Source: Avibacterium sp. 21-586
GTDB taxonomy: Bacteria > Pseudomonadota > Gammaproteobacteria > Enterobacterales > Pasteurellaceae
Assembly (NCBI RefSeq): GCF_026226775.1
Contig: NZ_JAKKOD010000002.1
Location: 524,656-588,655, forward strand
Direction of reading: 5' to 3'
Length of the DNA: 64,000 nucleotides
The notes under the pieces are model-generated. The model saw only the letters and a list, made by a program, of their open reading frames with translations. It did not search any database and was not told the DNA's origin. Made by a program: the position numbers and the translations under genes. Shown in pieces: positions 52,217-60,904 of this stretch. The stretch's first letter is position 1; every line of letters starts with the position of its first letter.

Positions 52217-53176
52217 ATGAAAAAACTTCTCGTTCTCCACACAGGTGGAACAATTTCAATGCATGCGGATAGTCATGGTAAAGTGGCGCCAAATGCCAGT
52301 AATCCAATGACCAAAGTCGGGTTCGATTTGCATAATGTTAAAGTGGAATCGGTCGATTTTCTTAATCTTCCTAGCCCACATATTCGCCTTGAGCATATGC
52401 TTGCGTTGAGCCAAAAAATTAAACAAGCAGCGGTTAACTATGATGGCGTGGTGATTACACACGGTACAGATACGCTAGAAGAAACCGCCTATTTTCTTGA
52501 TACAATGCAGCTGCCAAATATACCTATCGTGATTACGGGTGCAATGCGCTCAAATAATGAATTAGGCAGCGATGGCATTTATAATTACCTTTCCGCTTTA
52601 CGTGTGGCAAGTTTTCAAAAAAGTGTGGGCAAAGGCGTGTTAGTGGTAATGAATGATGAGATTCATGCAGCTAAATATGTCACCAAAACTCATACCACTA
52701 ACGTTTCCACTTTCCAAACACCTACCCATGGACCTTTGGGCGTAATAATGAAAAAGGATATTCTCTTTTTCAAAACCGCTGAACCGCGTGTACGCTTTGA
52801 TTTAGAAAAGGTGAGTGGGAATATACAAATCATCAAGACTTACGCAGGAATGGATAGCTGGTTATTTGAACAATTAGATGTTCAAAAGTTAGATGGTTTA
52901 GTTATAGAAGCATTAGGTGCGGGAAATATTCCACCGCAAGCAACAAAAGGATTACAGCGGTTGATTGCAAATAATATTCCTGTTGTATTAGTTTCTCGTT
53001 GTTTTAATGGTATCGCTGAACCTGTTTATAATTATGAAGGGGGCGGTGCAAGTTTACAAGAAAAAGGCGTAATGTTTGTGAAAGAGCTCAATGCACAGAA
53101 AGCACGCTTAAAATTACTGATCGCACTTAATGCAGGGTTACAAGGCGAAGCACTTAAAGACTATATGGAAGGCTAA
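52217..53176 (+). CDS. L-asparaginase
   Basis: The enzyme hydrolyses asparagine to aspartate and ammonia. Both catalytic threonine motifs are present: VLHTGGTISMH near residue 6 and VITHGTDTLEETAYFLD near residue 79, plus the later TGAMRSNNELGSDG. There is no signal peptide, so it is likely cytosolic, and the 319-residue length is near type I. The HI0745-like family is often named ansA or ansB; I leave the symbol blank. It sits between the XRE gene and rplKA. The 184-bp downstream region has the rplK promoter. Confidence 0.93.
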   Translation: MKKLLVLHTGGTISMHADSHGKVAPNASNPMTKVGFDLHNVKVESVDFLNLPSPHIRLEHMLALSQKIKQAAVNYDGVVITHGTDTLEETAYFLDTMQLPNIPIVITGAMRSNNELGSDGIYNYLSALRVASFQKSVGKGVLVVMNDEIHAAKYVTKTHTTNVSTFQTPTHGPLGVIMKKDILFFKTAEPRVRFDLEKVSGNIQIIKTYAGMDSWLFEQLDVQKLDGLVIEALGAGNIPPQATKGLQRLIANNIPVVLVSRCFNGIAEPVYNYEGGGASLQEKGVMFVKELNAQKARLKLLIALNAGLQGEALKDYMEG

Positions 53177-53204
53177 TTTTCTTGTTTTTATGTGAGAATC
53201 CTGC

Positions 53205-53233
53205 TTGAACCTTAAGCAAATTTTTTGTATAAT
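53205..53233 (+). promoter_or_regulatory. Promoter of rplK-rplA
   Basis: TTGAAC and a perfect TATAAT are separated by 17 bp, about 130 bp before rplK. Confidence 0.75.
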
Positions 53234-53244
53234 CGACTGCTGTT

Positions 53245-53270
53245 ACGAGCAAATTTTGCTCGTATTTTTA
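53245..53270 (+). terminator. Hairpin right after the rplK transcription start
   Basis: ACGAGC / GCTCGT (extendable with A/T pairs) is followed by ATTTTTA. It lies only about 5 nt into the predicted rplK transcript, so it is either the ansA terminator or an attenuator/5' stabilising stem of the rplKA mRNA. Confidence 0.5.
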
Positions 53271-53289
53271 TGTAATCGCACTGTTAGGT

Positions 53290-53360
53290 AATTTTACTAT
53301 TAAGGTGCTTTCAATCACGGGGAGCTGAAAAGCGTTATCACCCATAACGAGGAAATTAAA
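53290..53360 (+). ncRNA. Probable L1-binding leader upstream of rplK
   Basis: The stretch with GGGGAGCTGAAAAGCGTTAT and CCATAACGAGGAAAT resembles the E. coli L11 leader, where ribosomal protein L1 represses rplKA translation by mimicry of its 23S site. The assignment is by memory of that leader and not by folding. Confidence 0.5.
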
Positions 53361-53789
53361 ATGGCAAAGAAAGTTCAAGCCTATATTAAGTTGCAAGTTG
53401 CAGCAGGTATGGCTAACCCTTCACCACCAGTTGGTCCTGCATTAGGTCAACAAGGTGTGAACATTATGGAATTCTGTAAAGCATTCAACGCACGTACCGA
53501 AAGCTTAGAAAAAGGTTTACCGATTCCAGTAGTGATCACTGTATATGCAGACCGTTCATTCACTTTTGTTACTAAAACTCCACCAGCAGCGGTATTATTG
53601 AAAAAAGCAGCTGGCATTAAATCTGGTTCTGGTAAACCGAACAAAGATAAAGTAGGTAAAGTAACTCAAGCGCAAATCCGTGAAATCGCAGAAACTAAAG
53701 CAGCGGATATGACTGGCGCAACAATCGAAACTAAGATGAAATCTATTGAAGGTACTGCACGTTCAATGGGTTTGGTAGTGGAGGACTAA
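53361..53789 (+). CDS. rplK: 50S ribosomal protein L11
   Basis: L11 forms the GTPase-associated stalk base. The 142 residues start [20 protein letters not shown] and contain [20 protein letters not shown] and [12 protein letters not shown] at the end. rplA follows after three bases. Confidence 0.98.
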   Translation: MAKKVQAYIKLQVAAGMANPSPPVGPALGQQGVNIMEFCKAFNARTESLEKGLPIPVVITVYADRSFTFVTKTPPAAVLLKKAAGIKSGSGKPNKDKVGKVTQAQIREIAETKAADMTGATIETKMKSIEGTARSMGLVVED

Positions 53790-53792
53790 TCA

Positions 53793-54482
53793 ATGGCTAA
53801 ACTAACCAAACGTATGAAAGCAATCAAAGCAGGTGTTGATTCAACCAAAGCTTATGAAATCAATGATGCGATCGCAGTATTAAAACAATTTACTAGCGCC
53901 AAATTCGTAGAAAGCGTTGATGTAGCTGTAAATTTAGGTATTGATGCTCGTAAATCTGACCAAAACGTTCGTGGTGCGACTGTATTACCAAATGGTACTG
54001 GTCGTAACGTTCGCGTTGCTGTGTTCACTCAAGGTGCTAACGCAGAAGCAGCGAAAGAAGCGGGTGCAGATTTAGTGGGTATGGAAGATTTAGCAGAGCA
54101 AATCAAGAAAGGCGAAATGGACTTCGATGTTGTTATCGCTTCTCCTGATGCAATGCGTGTTGTAGGTCAGTTAGGTCAAATCTTAGGACCGCGTGGCTTA
54201 ATGCCAAACCCAAAAGTAGGTACTGTAACACCAAACGTTGCTGAAGCAGTGAAAAATGCGAAATCTGGTCAGGTTCGTTACCGTAATGATAAAAACGGTA
54301 TTATCCACACCACAATTGGTAAAGCAGACTTCACACCTGAGCAATTAAAAGAAAACTTACAAGCTTTATTGAATGCCTTAACAAAAGCAAAACCAGCTTC
54401 TGCAAAGGGTGTATTCATTAAGAAAGTAAGTCTTTCTACTACTCAAGGTGCTGGCGTTTCAATAGATCAAACTAGCCTATAG
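53793..54482 (+). CDS. rplA: 50S ribosomal protein L1
   Basis: L1 forms the mobile stalk at the E site and represses the operon translationally. The 229 residues contain [20 protein letters not shown] near 70 and [20 protein letters not shown] near 130. rplJL and rpoBC do not follow; a terminator does. Confidence 0.98.
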   Translation: MAKLTKRMKAIKAGVDSTKAYEINDAIAVLKQFTSAKFVESVDVAVNLGIDARKSDQNVRGATVLPNGTGRNVRVAVFTQGANAEAAKEAGADLVGMEDLAEQIKKGEMDFDVVIASPDAMRVVGQLGQILGPRGLMPNPKVGTVTPNVAEAVKNAKSGQVRYRNDKNGIIHTTIGKADFTPEQLKENLQALLNALTKAKPASAKGVFIKKVSLSTTQGAGVSIDQTSL

Positions 54483-54496
54483 TATCATTTTATGAA

Positions 54497-54524
54497 AAAG
54501 GACACTATCAAGTGTCCTTTTTAT
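54497..54524 (+). terminator. Terminator of rplKA
   Basis: AAAAGGACAC / GTGTCCTTTT with a 6-nt loop and T tail, 14 bases after the rplA stop. Confidence 0.9.
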
Positions 54525-54864
54525 TGCCTGCTCATCAATTATCTATCTAGAAATTATTTTTTACACTCAGAGAACAAGTAATAAGATTTCCATTAACACC
54601 GCTAGTGTGCAATTCTTGATTTATTTGCTCTTATATCTCCCCCCCCCACATCACTACCGATTACTTTGTTTCTGATACTCTCATTGATAGTCTTTGATTC
54701 TCATGTTTACTACAGTTCTAAGTAAAGTCAAAATTAGTGACCTAGGTAAAAGATGATAACTTTTATACTTAACCTTTTAGATTAAGAGCGGTTTTATCTT
54801 TTTAGCAACTCCATATGTGACATATTATCTTATAAGCAGTCCTAAATATCAGGAACTTGTTCTA
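54525..54864. other. Non-coding stretch between rplKA and comM
   Basis: About 340 bp without a gene. It includes a run of nine C (54639-54647) in otherwise AT-rich sequence. All frames are interrupted. The comM control sites follow. Confidence 0.5.
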
Positions 54865-54868
54865 TTTT

Positions 54869-54884
54869 CACGATCTGGATCGCA
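54869..54884 (+). promoter_or_regulatory. CRP-S competence site upstream of comM
   Basis: CACGATCTGGATCGCA has a perfect right half (TCGCA) and three of five bases in the left half of TGCGA-N6-TCGCA; flanking TTTT and AAAA fit the extended CRP-S consensus. comM is a known Sxy/CRP-dependent gene in H. influenzae. The site lies about 87 bp before the ATG. Confidence 0.75.
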
Positions 54885-54963
54885 AAAAAGTGCGGTGGTA
54901 ATTTTCTTTTTTTTAGTTTTTTCTATATTCGTTCTTAACATCAAGCAAGATGAAGGATGATAA

Positions 54964-56499
54964 ATGTCGTTAGCCATTGTTTATAGCCGTGCTTCAATGG
55001 GGGTGCAAGCCCCTTTAGTAACTATTGAAGTACATTTGAGTAACGGAAAACCGGGGTTTACCCTTGTTGGCTTACCTGAAAAAACGGTCAAAGAAGCACA
55101 AGATCGGGTACGAAGTGCCTTGCTTAATGCCAATTTTAAATATCCCGCCAAGCGAATTACGGTAAACCTTGCGCCTGCGGATTTACCTAAAGACGGTGGG
55201 CGTTTTGATCTTCCTATTGCAATTGGAATTTTAGCCGCTTCTGAGCAAGTTAATCCTGAACGTTTAAAGCAATTTGAGCTACTGGGTGAACTGGCTTTAA
55301 CGGGGAAATTGCGTGGGGTTCACGGCATTATTCCTGCGATTTTAGCCGCTAAAAAAGTGCGCCGGTGCCCGATTATTGCTAGACAAAATGCCAATGAAGC
55401 CGCTTTAGTTGCAGATCAAAAAAGTTATTTCGCACAAAATTTATTAGAAGTGGTGGAGTTTATTAATGAGCAAGCAATACTGCCCCTTGCCACGGATTTA
55501 ACCACACAAAGTGGGGGGGATTTTTCTTTTAAAAATCAAGCAGATTTAACAGATATTATTGGTCAGCAACACGCTAAGCGAGCCTTAACCATTGCCGCCG
55601 CTGGGCAACATAATTTATTGCTTTTAGGGCCACCGGGTACGGGCAAAACAATGCTTGCCAGCCGTTTAACTGGATTATTGCCAGAAATGACTGAGCAAGA
55701 AGCCATAGAAACGGCTTCCGTTACCAGCCTTGTACAAAATGAGCTAAATTTTCAAAACTGGAAACAACGCCCATTTCGTGCTCCCCACCACAGTGCATCT
55801 TTACCTGCCTTAGTGGGTGGGGGCACGATCCCAAGACCCGGTGAAATATCTCTTTCACATAATGGCGTGCTGTTTTTAGATGAGCTGCCAGAGTTTGATC
55901 GCCGTGTGCTAGATGCGTTACGTCAGCCACTGGAAAGTGGTGAAATCATTATTTCGCGTGCCAATGCAAAAATCTGTTTTCCCGCCAAATTTCAATTGAT
56001 TGCAGCAATGAATCCTAGCCCCACAGGGCATTACACAGGCGTACATAATCGTACTTCACCACAGCAAGTAATGCGATATTTAAACCGTCTTTCTGGACCA
56101 TTTTTAGACCGCTTTGATTTATCGATTGAAGTCCCACTTCTGCCTAAAGGAGCATTACAACATATTGAAAATAAAGGTGAAACCAGTGAGCAAGTGCGGT
56201 CAAAAATTATTAAAGTTCGTGAAATTCAATTTTCCCGTGCAGGAAAAATCAATGCACTCTTAAGCAGTAAAGAAATTGAGCGAGATTGCAAAATTAGCTC
56301 GGAAGACAGCATTTTCCTTGAAAATACGCTAACTCAATTAGGACTTTCTGTACGTGCCTATCACCGTATTTTAAAAGTAGCCCGTACTATTGCGGATCTT
56401 AATAATGAGCTACAAATTCAACGTCCTCATTTAGCTGAGGCACTTTCTTATCGTGCAATGGATAGGTTGTTACAGAAATTAGCAAAAAATATAGGATAG
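54964..56499 (+). CDS. comM: Competence protein ComM, AAA+ branch-migration helicase
   Basis: ComM (YifB) is a hexameric helicase that extends donor-DNA integration during natural transformation. An N-terminal Lon-protease-like domain (SLAIVYSRASMGVQAPLV) is followed by the Mg-chelatase AAA+ core: Walker A GPPGTGKTMLASRL near residue 222, Walker B VLFLDELPEFDRR near 302, and a C-terminal domain. The length is 511. A CRP-S site and an uptake sequence (54888-54896) lie upstream and another uptake sequence is internal (56192). It converges with pgeF. Confidence 0.96.
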   Translation: MSLAIVYSRASMGVQAPLVTIEVHLSNGKPGFTLVGLPEKTVKEAQDRVRSALLNANFKYPAKRITVNLAPADLPKDGGRFDLPIAIGILAASEQVNPERLKQFELLGELALTGKLRGVHGIIPAILAAKKVRRCPIIARQNANEAALVADQKSYFAQNLLEVVEFINEQAILPLATDLTTQSGGDFSFKNQADLTDIIGQQHAKRALTIAAAGQHNLLLLGPPGTGKTMLASRLTGLLPEMTEQEAIETASVTSLVQNELNFQNWKQRPFRAPHHSASLPALVGGGTIPRPGEISLSHNGVLFLDELPEFDRRVLDALRQPLESGEIIISRANAKICFPAKFQLIAAMNPSPTGHYTGVHNRTSPQQVMRYLNRLSGPFLDRFDLSIEVPLLPKGALQHIENKGETSEQVRSKIIKVREIQFSRAGKINALLSSKEIERDCKISSEDSIFLENTLTQLGLSVRAYHRILKVARTIADLNNELQIQRPHLAEALSYRAMDRLLQKLAKNIG

Positions 56500-56502
56500 G
56501 GC

Positions 56503-57237
56503 CTATTCAAACCAAATCAACGATGCCATTCTCCCTGTCTGTTTATCTCGGCGGTAAGAGAAAAACGCGTTTTTTTCAAGATAAGTGCAATGTTCACCTC
56601 CGCTAATCTGCGAAATACCGAGTTTTCCCAGCCGTAATCGAGCAATATGATAGAGATCAGCAAGGTATTTGCCTTGCTCACTAGGATCTCGCACAAAAGC
56701 TTGTGCGGCACTGGGATCTTGCGCGATAAATTGTTGGCGAACGTCTTCTCCTACCTGGAAAGAACGCGGACCAATGGCAGGCCCAAGCCACGCTATGATC
56801 TGCTGCGGTTCAGCTTGGAATTGTTGTACCGTTTGTTCTAACACGCCATCACATAACCCACGCCAGCCTGCGTGTGCGGCGGCGACTTCATTACCTTGTT
56901 GATTAGTAAACAAGACAGGCAGACAATCTGCGGTCATTACAAGACAAACTTGGTTCGGTTGGTTGGTGTAAACCGCATCGGCATCTAAATTATTGCCGTC
57001 ATAAGGCAAGCGTATTACCCTAGTGCTGTGAGTTTGATTTAGGAAAAGCGGAAACTGTGGTAAATGAAATTGTTCCACTAACAAAGTGCGGTTGGTTTTT
57101 ACCACATTTTTATCATCGCCAACGTGATCGCCCAGATTCAAGCTATCATAAGGCGCTTGGCTGACGCCACCTTGACGGAGGGTGGTAAAAGCGTGAATAT
57201 TGGCAGGTGCTATCCAGTTAGGGTTGAGTGCGTCCAT
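56503..57237 (-). CDS. pgeF: Purine nucleoside phosphorylase/laccase-domain protein YfiH (PgeF)
   Basis: This family was once called polyphenol oxidase; members hydrolyse adenosine, and E. coli PgeF edits peptidoglycan precursors that carry L-Ser. Metal/active-site motifs are NQTHSTRVI, MTADCLPVLF and AAAHAGWRGLCDGVL. I started at the ATG right after the rluD stop, giving MDALNPNWIAP and 244 residues, rather than ten codons earlier inside rluD. It follows rluD on the same strand, as in E. coli. Confidence 0.93.
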   Translation of the reverse strand: MDALNPNWIAPANIHAFTTLRQGGVSQAPYDSLNLGDHVGDDKNVVKTNRTLLVEQFHLPQFPLFLNQTHSTRVIRLPYDGNNLDADAVYTNQPNQVCLVMTADCLPVLFTNQQGNEVAAAHAGWRGLCDGVLEQTVQQFQAEPQQIIAWLGPAIGPRSFQVGEDVRQQFIAQDPSAAQAFVRDPSEQGKYLADLYHIARLRLGKLGISQISGGEHCTYLEKNAFFSYRRDKQTGRMASLIWFE

Positions 57238-57238
57238 T

Positions 57239-58213
57239 TTAGTAATCCAATTCATCTTTATGGGCAAGGTAGTCGGCTTTTAAGGCATTCACTAAGCCAA
57301 CGAAATCTTCTGGTAATGGCGCATACCATTCCATTAATTCCCCTGTGATTGGGTGTTCTAAGCGTAACATTATCGCGTGCAGAGCTTGGCGTTTGAAATC
57401 ACGCAAGGTTGTGAGCAACTGTTCACTGGCGTTTTTTGGGGGGCGAGGGCGTCCGCCATAAGTTTGATCGCCTAATAATGGGTGGGCAATATGTGCCATA
57501 TGCACGCGAATTTGGTGAGTTCGACCGGTTTCAAGCCGCAGACGCAGACGCGTGTAATTACGGAAACGCTCCATAATGCGATAATGCGTTACCGCAGGCT
57601 TACCCATTGGGTGAACTGCCATATGGGTACGCTTGGTTGGGTGGCGCGCCATTGGTTCGTCCACCGTGCCACCCTGGGTCATAATGCCGTAAGCGATGGC
57701 TTCATATTCACGGGTGATTTTGCGTTTTTGCAGATCTCGCACCAATTTGGTTTGTGCAGGAATCGTTTTTGCCACCACCATTAAGCCTGTGGTGTCTTTA
57801 TCTAAACGGTGAACAATGCCCGCTCTTGGCACTTCCGCAATCGACGGATAATGATAAAGCAAGGCATTGAGTACTGTACCATTCGGGTTGCCAGCGCCGG
57901 GGTGAACCACCATATCTTTTGGCTTATTAATGACTAAAATATCATCATCTTCATAGACAGTATTGAGCGGAATATTTTCTGGCTCAAAGCGGGTTTCATC
58001 TTCCACTTCAACATTAATGCTTATCTGTTCTCCACCATAAACCTTACTGCGTGGCACATTCACCACTTCACCGTTTACTTTCACTAGATCGCTTTCGATC
58101 CAGGTTTTTAAACGTGAACGAGAATAATCAGGGAACATTTCCGCTAAACTTTGGTCTAAACGTTGTCCCATTTGGCTTGGCAGAACTTCTGCCGATAACG
58201 TAAGATATGCCAT
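57239..58213 (-). CDS. rluD: 23S rRNA pseudouridine(1911/1915/1917) synthase RluD
   Basis: RluD modifies helix 69 of 23S rRNA. An S4 RNA-binding domain (QMGQRLDQSLAEMFPDYSRS) precedes the catalytic motif GIVHRLDKDTTGLMVVAKT near residue 134 and LETGRTHQIRVHMAHIAHPL near 220. The length is 324. It is divergent from bamD and directly followed by pgeF; this bamD-rluD-pgeF arrangement is conserved in gamma-proteobacteria. Confidence 0.97.
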   Translation of the reverse strand: MAYLTLSAEVLPSQMGQRLDQSLAEMFPDYSRSRLKTWIESDLVKVNGEVVNVPRSKVYGGEQISINVEVEDETRFEPENIPLNTVYEDDDILVINKPKDMVVHPGAGNPNGTVLNALLYHYPSIAEVPRAGIVHRLDKDTTGLMVVAKTIPAQTKLVRDLQKRKITREYEAIAYGIMTQGGTVDEPMARHPTKRTHMAVHPMGKPAVTHYRIMERFRNYTRLRLRLETGRTHQIRVHMAHIAHPLLGDQTYGGRPRPPKNASEQLLTTLRDFKRQALHAIMLRLEHPITGELMEWYAPLPEDFVGLVNALKADYLAHKDELDY

Positions 58214-58309
58214 AAATAAATCCGTGAATAATTTGCTTATTTAGCAATGTGCTATAAAATAGGGTGCATTGTAACTTATTTATCATTGCTCGTAAAAAAG
58301 GAATCATCA

Positions 58310-59101
58310 ATGCGTAAATTAAAATCTCTCGTCCTGATTGCGCTTAGCGCTTTTGTTATCACTGCGTGTTCAAATACTTCGCGTGAAATTGAGCAAGCCT
58401 CACCACAGGATCTTTACACTAAAGGGCAGGCCTATTTACAAGATGGCGATTATTCTGAGGCAATTCGCTATTTAGATGCGTTAAAGACTCGTTATCCAAC
58501 GAATAACTATGCAATCCAAAATCAGCTTGATTTAATTTATGCCTACTATAAGGCTAAAGATTATACGAAAACATTAATGACGGCAGAACGCTTTTTACAG
58601 CAATATCCAAATAGCTCACAGTTAGATTATGTGGTGTATATGGCTGGTTTAACAAACTTTGCAATGGGTGAAAATGCTTTCCAAGACTTTTTTGGTATTG
58701 ATCGTTCAACTAGAGAATCTACTGCTATGAAGCGTGCGTTCGCCAATTTCCAAACATTGATTGACCATTTTCCAAATAGTCCATATGCCCAAGATGCCTT
58801 GTTACGTATGGCATATATCAAAGCTAGCTTAGCTCGCCATGAATTAGCGATTGCAAAATTCTATATGAAACGTAATGCTTACGTAGCGGTGGCTAACCGT
58901 GTAGTAGGTATGTTACAACAATATCCAGATACTAAAGCTACGCTCGAGGCTTTGCCTTTAATGAGAGAGGCGTATGAGAAAATGAATTTGAAAAAGTTGT
59001 CAGATAAAACTCAAATATTAATCGACGCCAATAAAAACAAACAATTTGCAGATATTAAAAAACCTGCAGAGCCAGAATTCTCGAGACCAAATGCTCAATA
59101 A
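58310..59101 (+). CDS. bamD: Outer-membrane assembly lipoprotein BamD (ComL)
   Basis: BamD is the essential lipoprotein of the BAM complex. The chosen ATG gives a lipoprotein signal with lipobox ITAC (Cys near residue 20); 21 upstream codons are not supported. TPR-like repeats follow: PQDLYTKGQAYLQDGDYSEA and YLDALKTRYPTNNYAIQNQL, with ALLRMAYIKASLARHELAIA later. The length is 263. The H. influenzae homologue was named ComL because it was first linked to competence. Confidence 0.96.
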   Translation: MRKLKSLVLIALSAFVITACSNTSREIEQASPQDLYTKGQAYLQDGDYSEAIRYLDALKTRYPTNNYAIQNQLDLIYAYYKAKDYTKTLMTAERFLQQYPNSSQLDYVVYMAGLTNFAMGENAFQDFFGIDRSTRESTAMKRAFANFQTLIDHFPNSPYAQDALLRMAYIKASLARHELAIAKFYMKRNAYVAVANRVVGMLQQYPDTKATLEALPLMREAYEKMNLKKLSDKTQILIDANKNKQFADIKKPAEPEFSRPNAQ

Positions 59102-59127
59102 TTCTCTAATCTAATTTTTATATAATG

Positions 59128-59154
59128 ATGGTAAGCATTTGCTTACCATTTTTT
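59128..59154 (+). terminator. Terminator of bamD
   Basis: ATGGTAAGC / GCTTACCAT with a 4-nt loop and six T residues, 27 bases after bamD. Confidence 0.9.
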
Positions 59155-59195
59155 CTTATTTGCTCCGTTTCTTTTGTAAAAACTACAACTTGTTA

Positions 59196-59227
59196 AGGCT
59201 GTATTAGATTAACTCTCAATTTCCCCA
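59196..59227 (+). repeat. Copy D of the short intergenic repeat, overlapping the glpR 3' end
   Basis: AAGGCTGTATTAGATTAAC followed by TCTCAATTTCCCC matches copies B and C. It covers the glpR stop codon and the last six codons. Confidence 0.5.
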
Positions 59228-59979
59228 CAAATATGCACGGCGGTGTTACTTCCTTCTAGTAGTTGAATAATGCTCTCTGACGGTGAGGTATCAGTAAACA
59301 AATGGCTAAGCTCGGTTAATGATCCCAAGCAGACCATTGCACGACGGTTAAATTTAGAGTGATCTGTTGCCAAAATGATGCTACGTGAGCTTTCCATAAT
59401 TGCACGTTTTACCTGCACTTCGTGATAATCATAGTCCAACAATGTGCCATCGCTATCAATTGCACTAATACCGAGAATACCGAAATCTAAACGGAATTGT
59501 TTGATAAATGTCACAGTGGCTTCACCGATAATGCCGCCATCTTGACGTAGCGATCCACCTGCCATTGTGATGTCAAAACTTTTATTTTGCATCAAAATGT
59601 AAGCAGCGTTCAGATTGTTAGTCACAATGCGTAAATTTTTGTGATTTAATAAGGCATTCGCAACCGCTTCAGGGGTTGTGCCGATGTCCATAAATAACGA
59701 TGAACCATTAGGAATAATTTTCGCCACTTCTTCTGCAATGCGTCTTTTTTCCATCGAAAAGAAATGCTTACGTTCCACATAATCAGAGTTTTCTGACGTG
59801 GAAGGAGACGCCGCCCCACCGTGATGACGGCTGATTAAATTATTTTCAGCCAATTCATTCAAATCACGGCGAATAGTCTGCGGGCTAACCCCAAGCAGGC
59901 TGACTAAATCTTCCGTGCTTAAATAACCATTTTGTTTCACCAAGGAAATGATTTTTTTATGACGAAGGGATTGTTTCAT
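59209..59979 (-). CDS. glpR: DeoR-family repressor GlpR (glycerol-3-phosphate regulon)
   Basis: GlpR represses glycerol and glycerol-3-phosphate genes. The DeoR helix-turn-helix lies at residues 6-57 (LSTEDLVSLLGVSPQTIRRD). The sugar-phosphate effector domain shows MDIGTTPEAVANALL and ATDHSKFNRRAMV. The length is 256 (E. coli 252). It follows glpG by 27 bp as in E. coli. The last residues (GEIES) are encoded within repeat copy D, so the natural C-terminus may have been altered. Confidence 0.9.
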   Translation of the reverse strand: MKQSLRHKKIISLVKQNGYLSTEDLVSLLGVSPQTIRRDLNELAENNLISRHHGGAASPSTSENSDYVERKHFFSMEKRRIAEEVAKIIPNGSSLFMDIGTTPEAVANALLNHKNLRIVTNNLNAAYILMQNKSFDITMAGGSLRQDGGIIGEATVTFIKQFRLDFGILGISAIDSDGTLLDYDYHEVQVKRAIMESSRSIILATDHSKFNRRAMVCLGSLTELSHLFTDTSPSESIIQLLEGSNTAVHICGEIES

Positions 59980-60006
59980 TGCTTCTTCCTGATGTTGTGT
60001 TTATTT

Positions 60007-60870
60007 TTAAATTGTTTTTTGTGGCTTGGTAAACAAGATTTTTACCCCTGCTAATACAATGCCCGAGAGTAAGCCTGTTATGTGTGCGGTGTTTCCCATA
60101 GAAACCCCAATCAATGGGCTAACAAAACCAAAGGCGATACCAACAAGGAGCATTGTAAAAAAGCCTTGCGGTAAATGAAAGGGGTGCAGGCGACTAAATT
60201 TATCAAATACGAGAACATAACCTAACACCGCATACACCACGCCAGATAAGCCGAAAAATGCAGGCCCCGATGCTATATTTTGCGCAAAACCACTGATAAA
60301 TGCAGAAAGCAGATACAACAACACTAGCGTTGCAGTGCCAAATTTCTGTTCAATTTTCCCGGCGAAAATCCACCACCACACTAAATTAAAGGTGATGTGC
60401 CAAGGGGACAGATGGACAAGACTATGCGTAAAATAACGCCAAAGTTCGGATTGTTCTATATAGCCTTCTGGATAATGGGTGGCTAGCAAAATTTCTTGAT
60501 TAAAACCAAGTAACTGAAAAAGGTAAATAATCAGGCAAAGTGCGGTTAAAAAAACGGTAAATTTTTGTTGTTTCCACTGTGAAAATTGAGGAAATTTCCA
60601 CCGCACTTTATTTTCATCCGTTTGTTCAATTTTGCCCGTTTCCCAGCTGGCTTGTTGGTACATTGCATCAAAAGGACGCTTTAGAAATTCATCACGTTCT
60701 TGCTCTATTTGGCTTAATAATGGGCAGTCCTCTGCCACATACACGGCAAGCATAATGCCATATTTTGTTTGTTCTTCTTTAACCTCAAGCGGAACTTGAT
60801 ATTTCTGTGCAATATAATCACGAAAGTAAAAAGCAAAATTACTGATTTCGCTACCAAATAGACGCTGCAT
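60007..60870 (-). CDS. glpG: Rhomboid intramembrane serine protease GlpG
   Basis: GlpG cleaves membrane proteins inside the bilayer. The catalytic serine is in FFGLSGVVYAVLGY (about residue 205) and the histidine in MGNTAHITGLLSG (about 265). Six membrane helices run from about residue 105, with the HITFNLVWWW motif in helix 2. The cytoplasmic N-terminal domain is present (FAFYFRDYIAQKYQVPLEV), so at 287 residues it resembles E. coli GlpG and not the short H. influenzae form. It is co-directional with glpR. Confidence 0.95.
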   Translation of the reverse strand: MQRLFGSEISNFAFYFRDYIAQKYQVPLEVKEEQTKYGIMLAVYVAEDCPLLSQIEQERDEFLKRPFDAMYQQASWETGKIEQTDENKVRWKFPQFSQWKQQKFTVFLTALCLIIYLFQLLGFNQEILLATHYPEGYIEQSELWRYFTHSLVHLSPWHITFNLVWWWIFAGKIEQKFGTATLVLLYLLSAFISGFAQNIASGPAFFGLSGVVYAVLGYVLVFDKFSRLHPFHLPQGFFTMLLVGIAFGFVSPLIGVSMGNTAHITGLLSGIVLAGVKILFTKPQKTI

Positions 60871-60904
60871 TTGTTATATTCCTTTCTTCTGAAAAATTGA
60901 ATAA

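Noticed and set aside
55512..55518. Run of seven G inside comM, and a similar G run in hslO (about 219-225), as phase-variation tracts
   Set aside because: Both runs are short, fall within conserved reading frames with normal residues, and leave full-length proteins. Nothing suggests switching.
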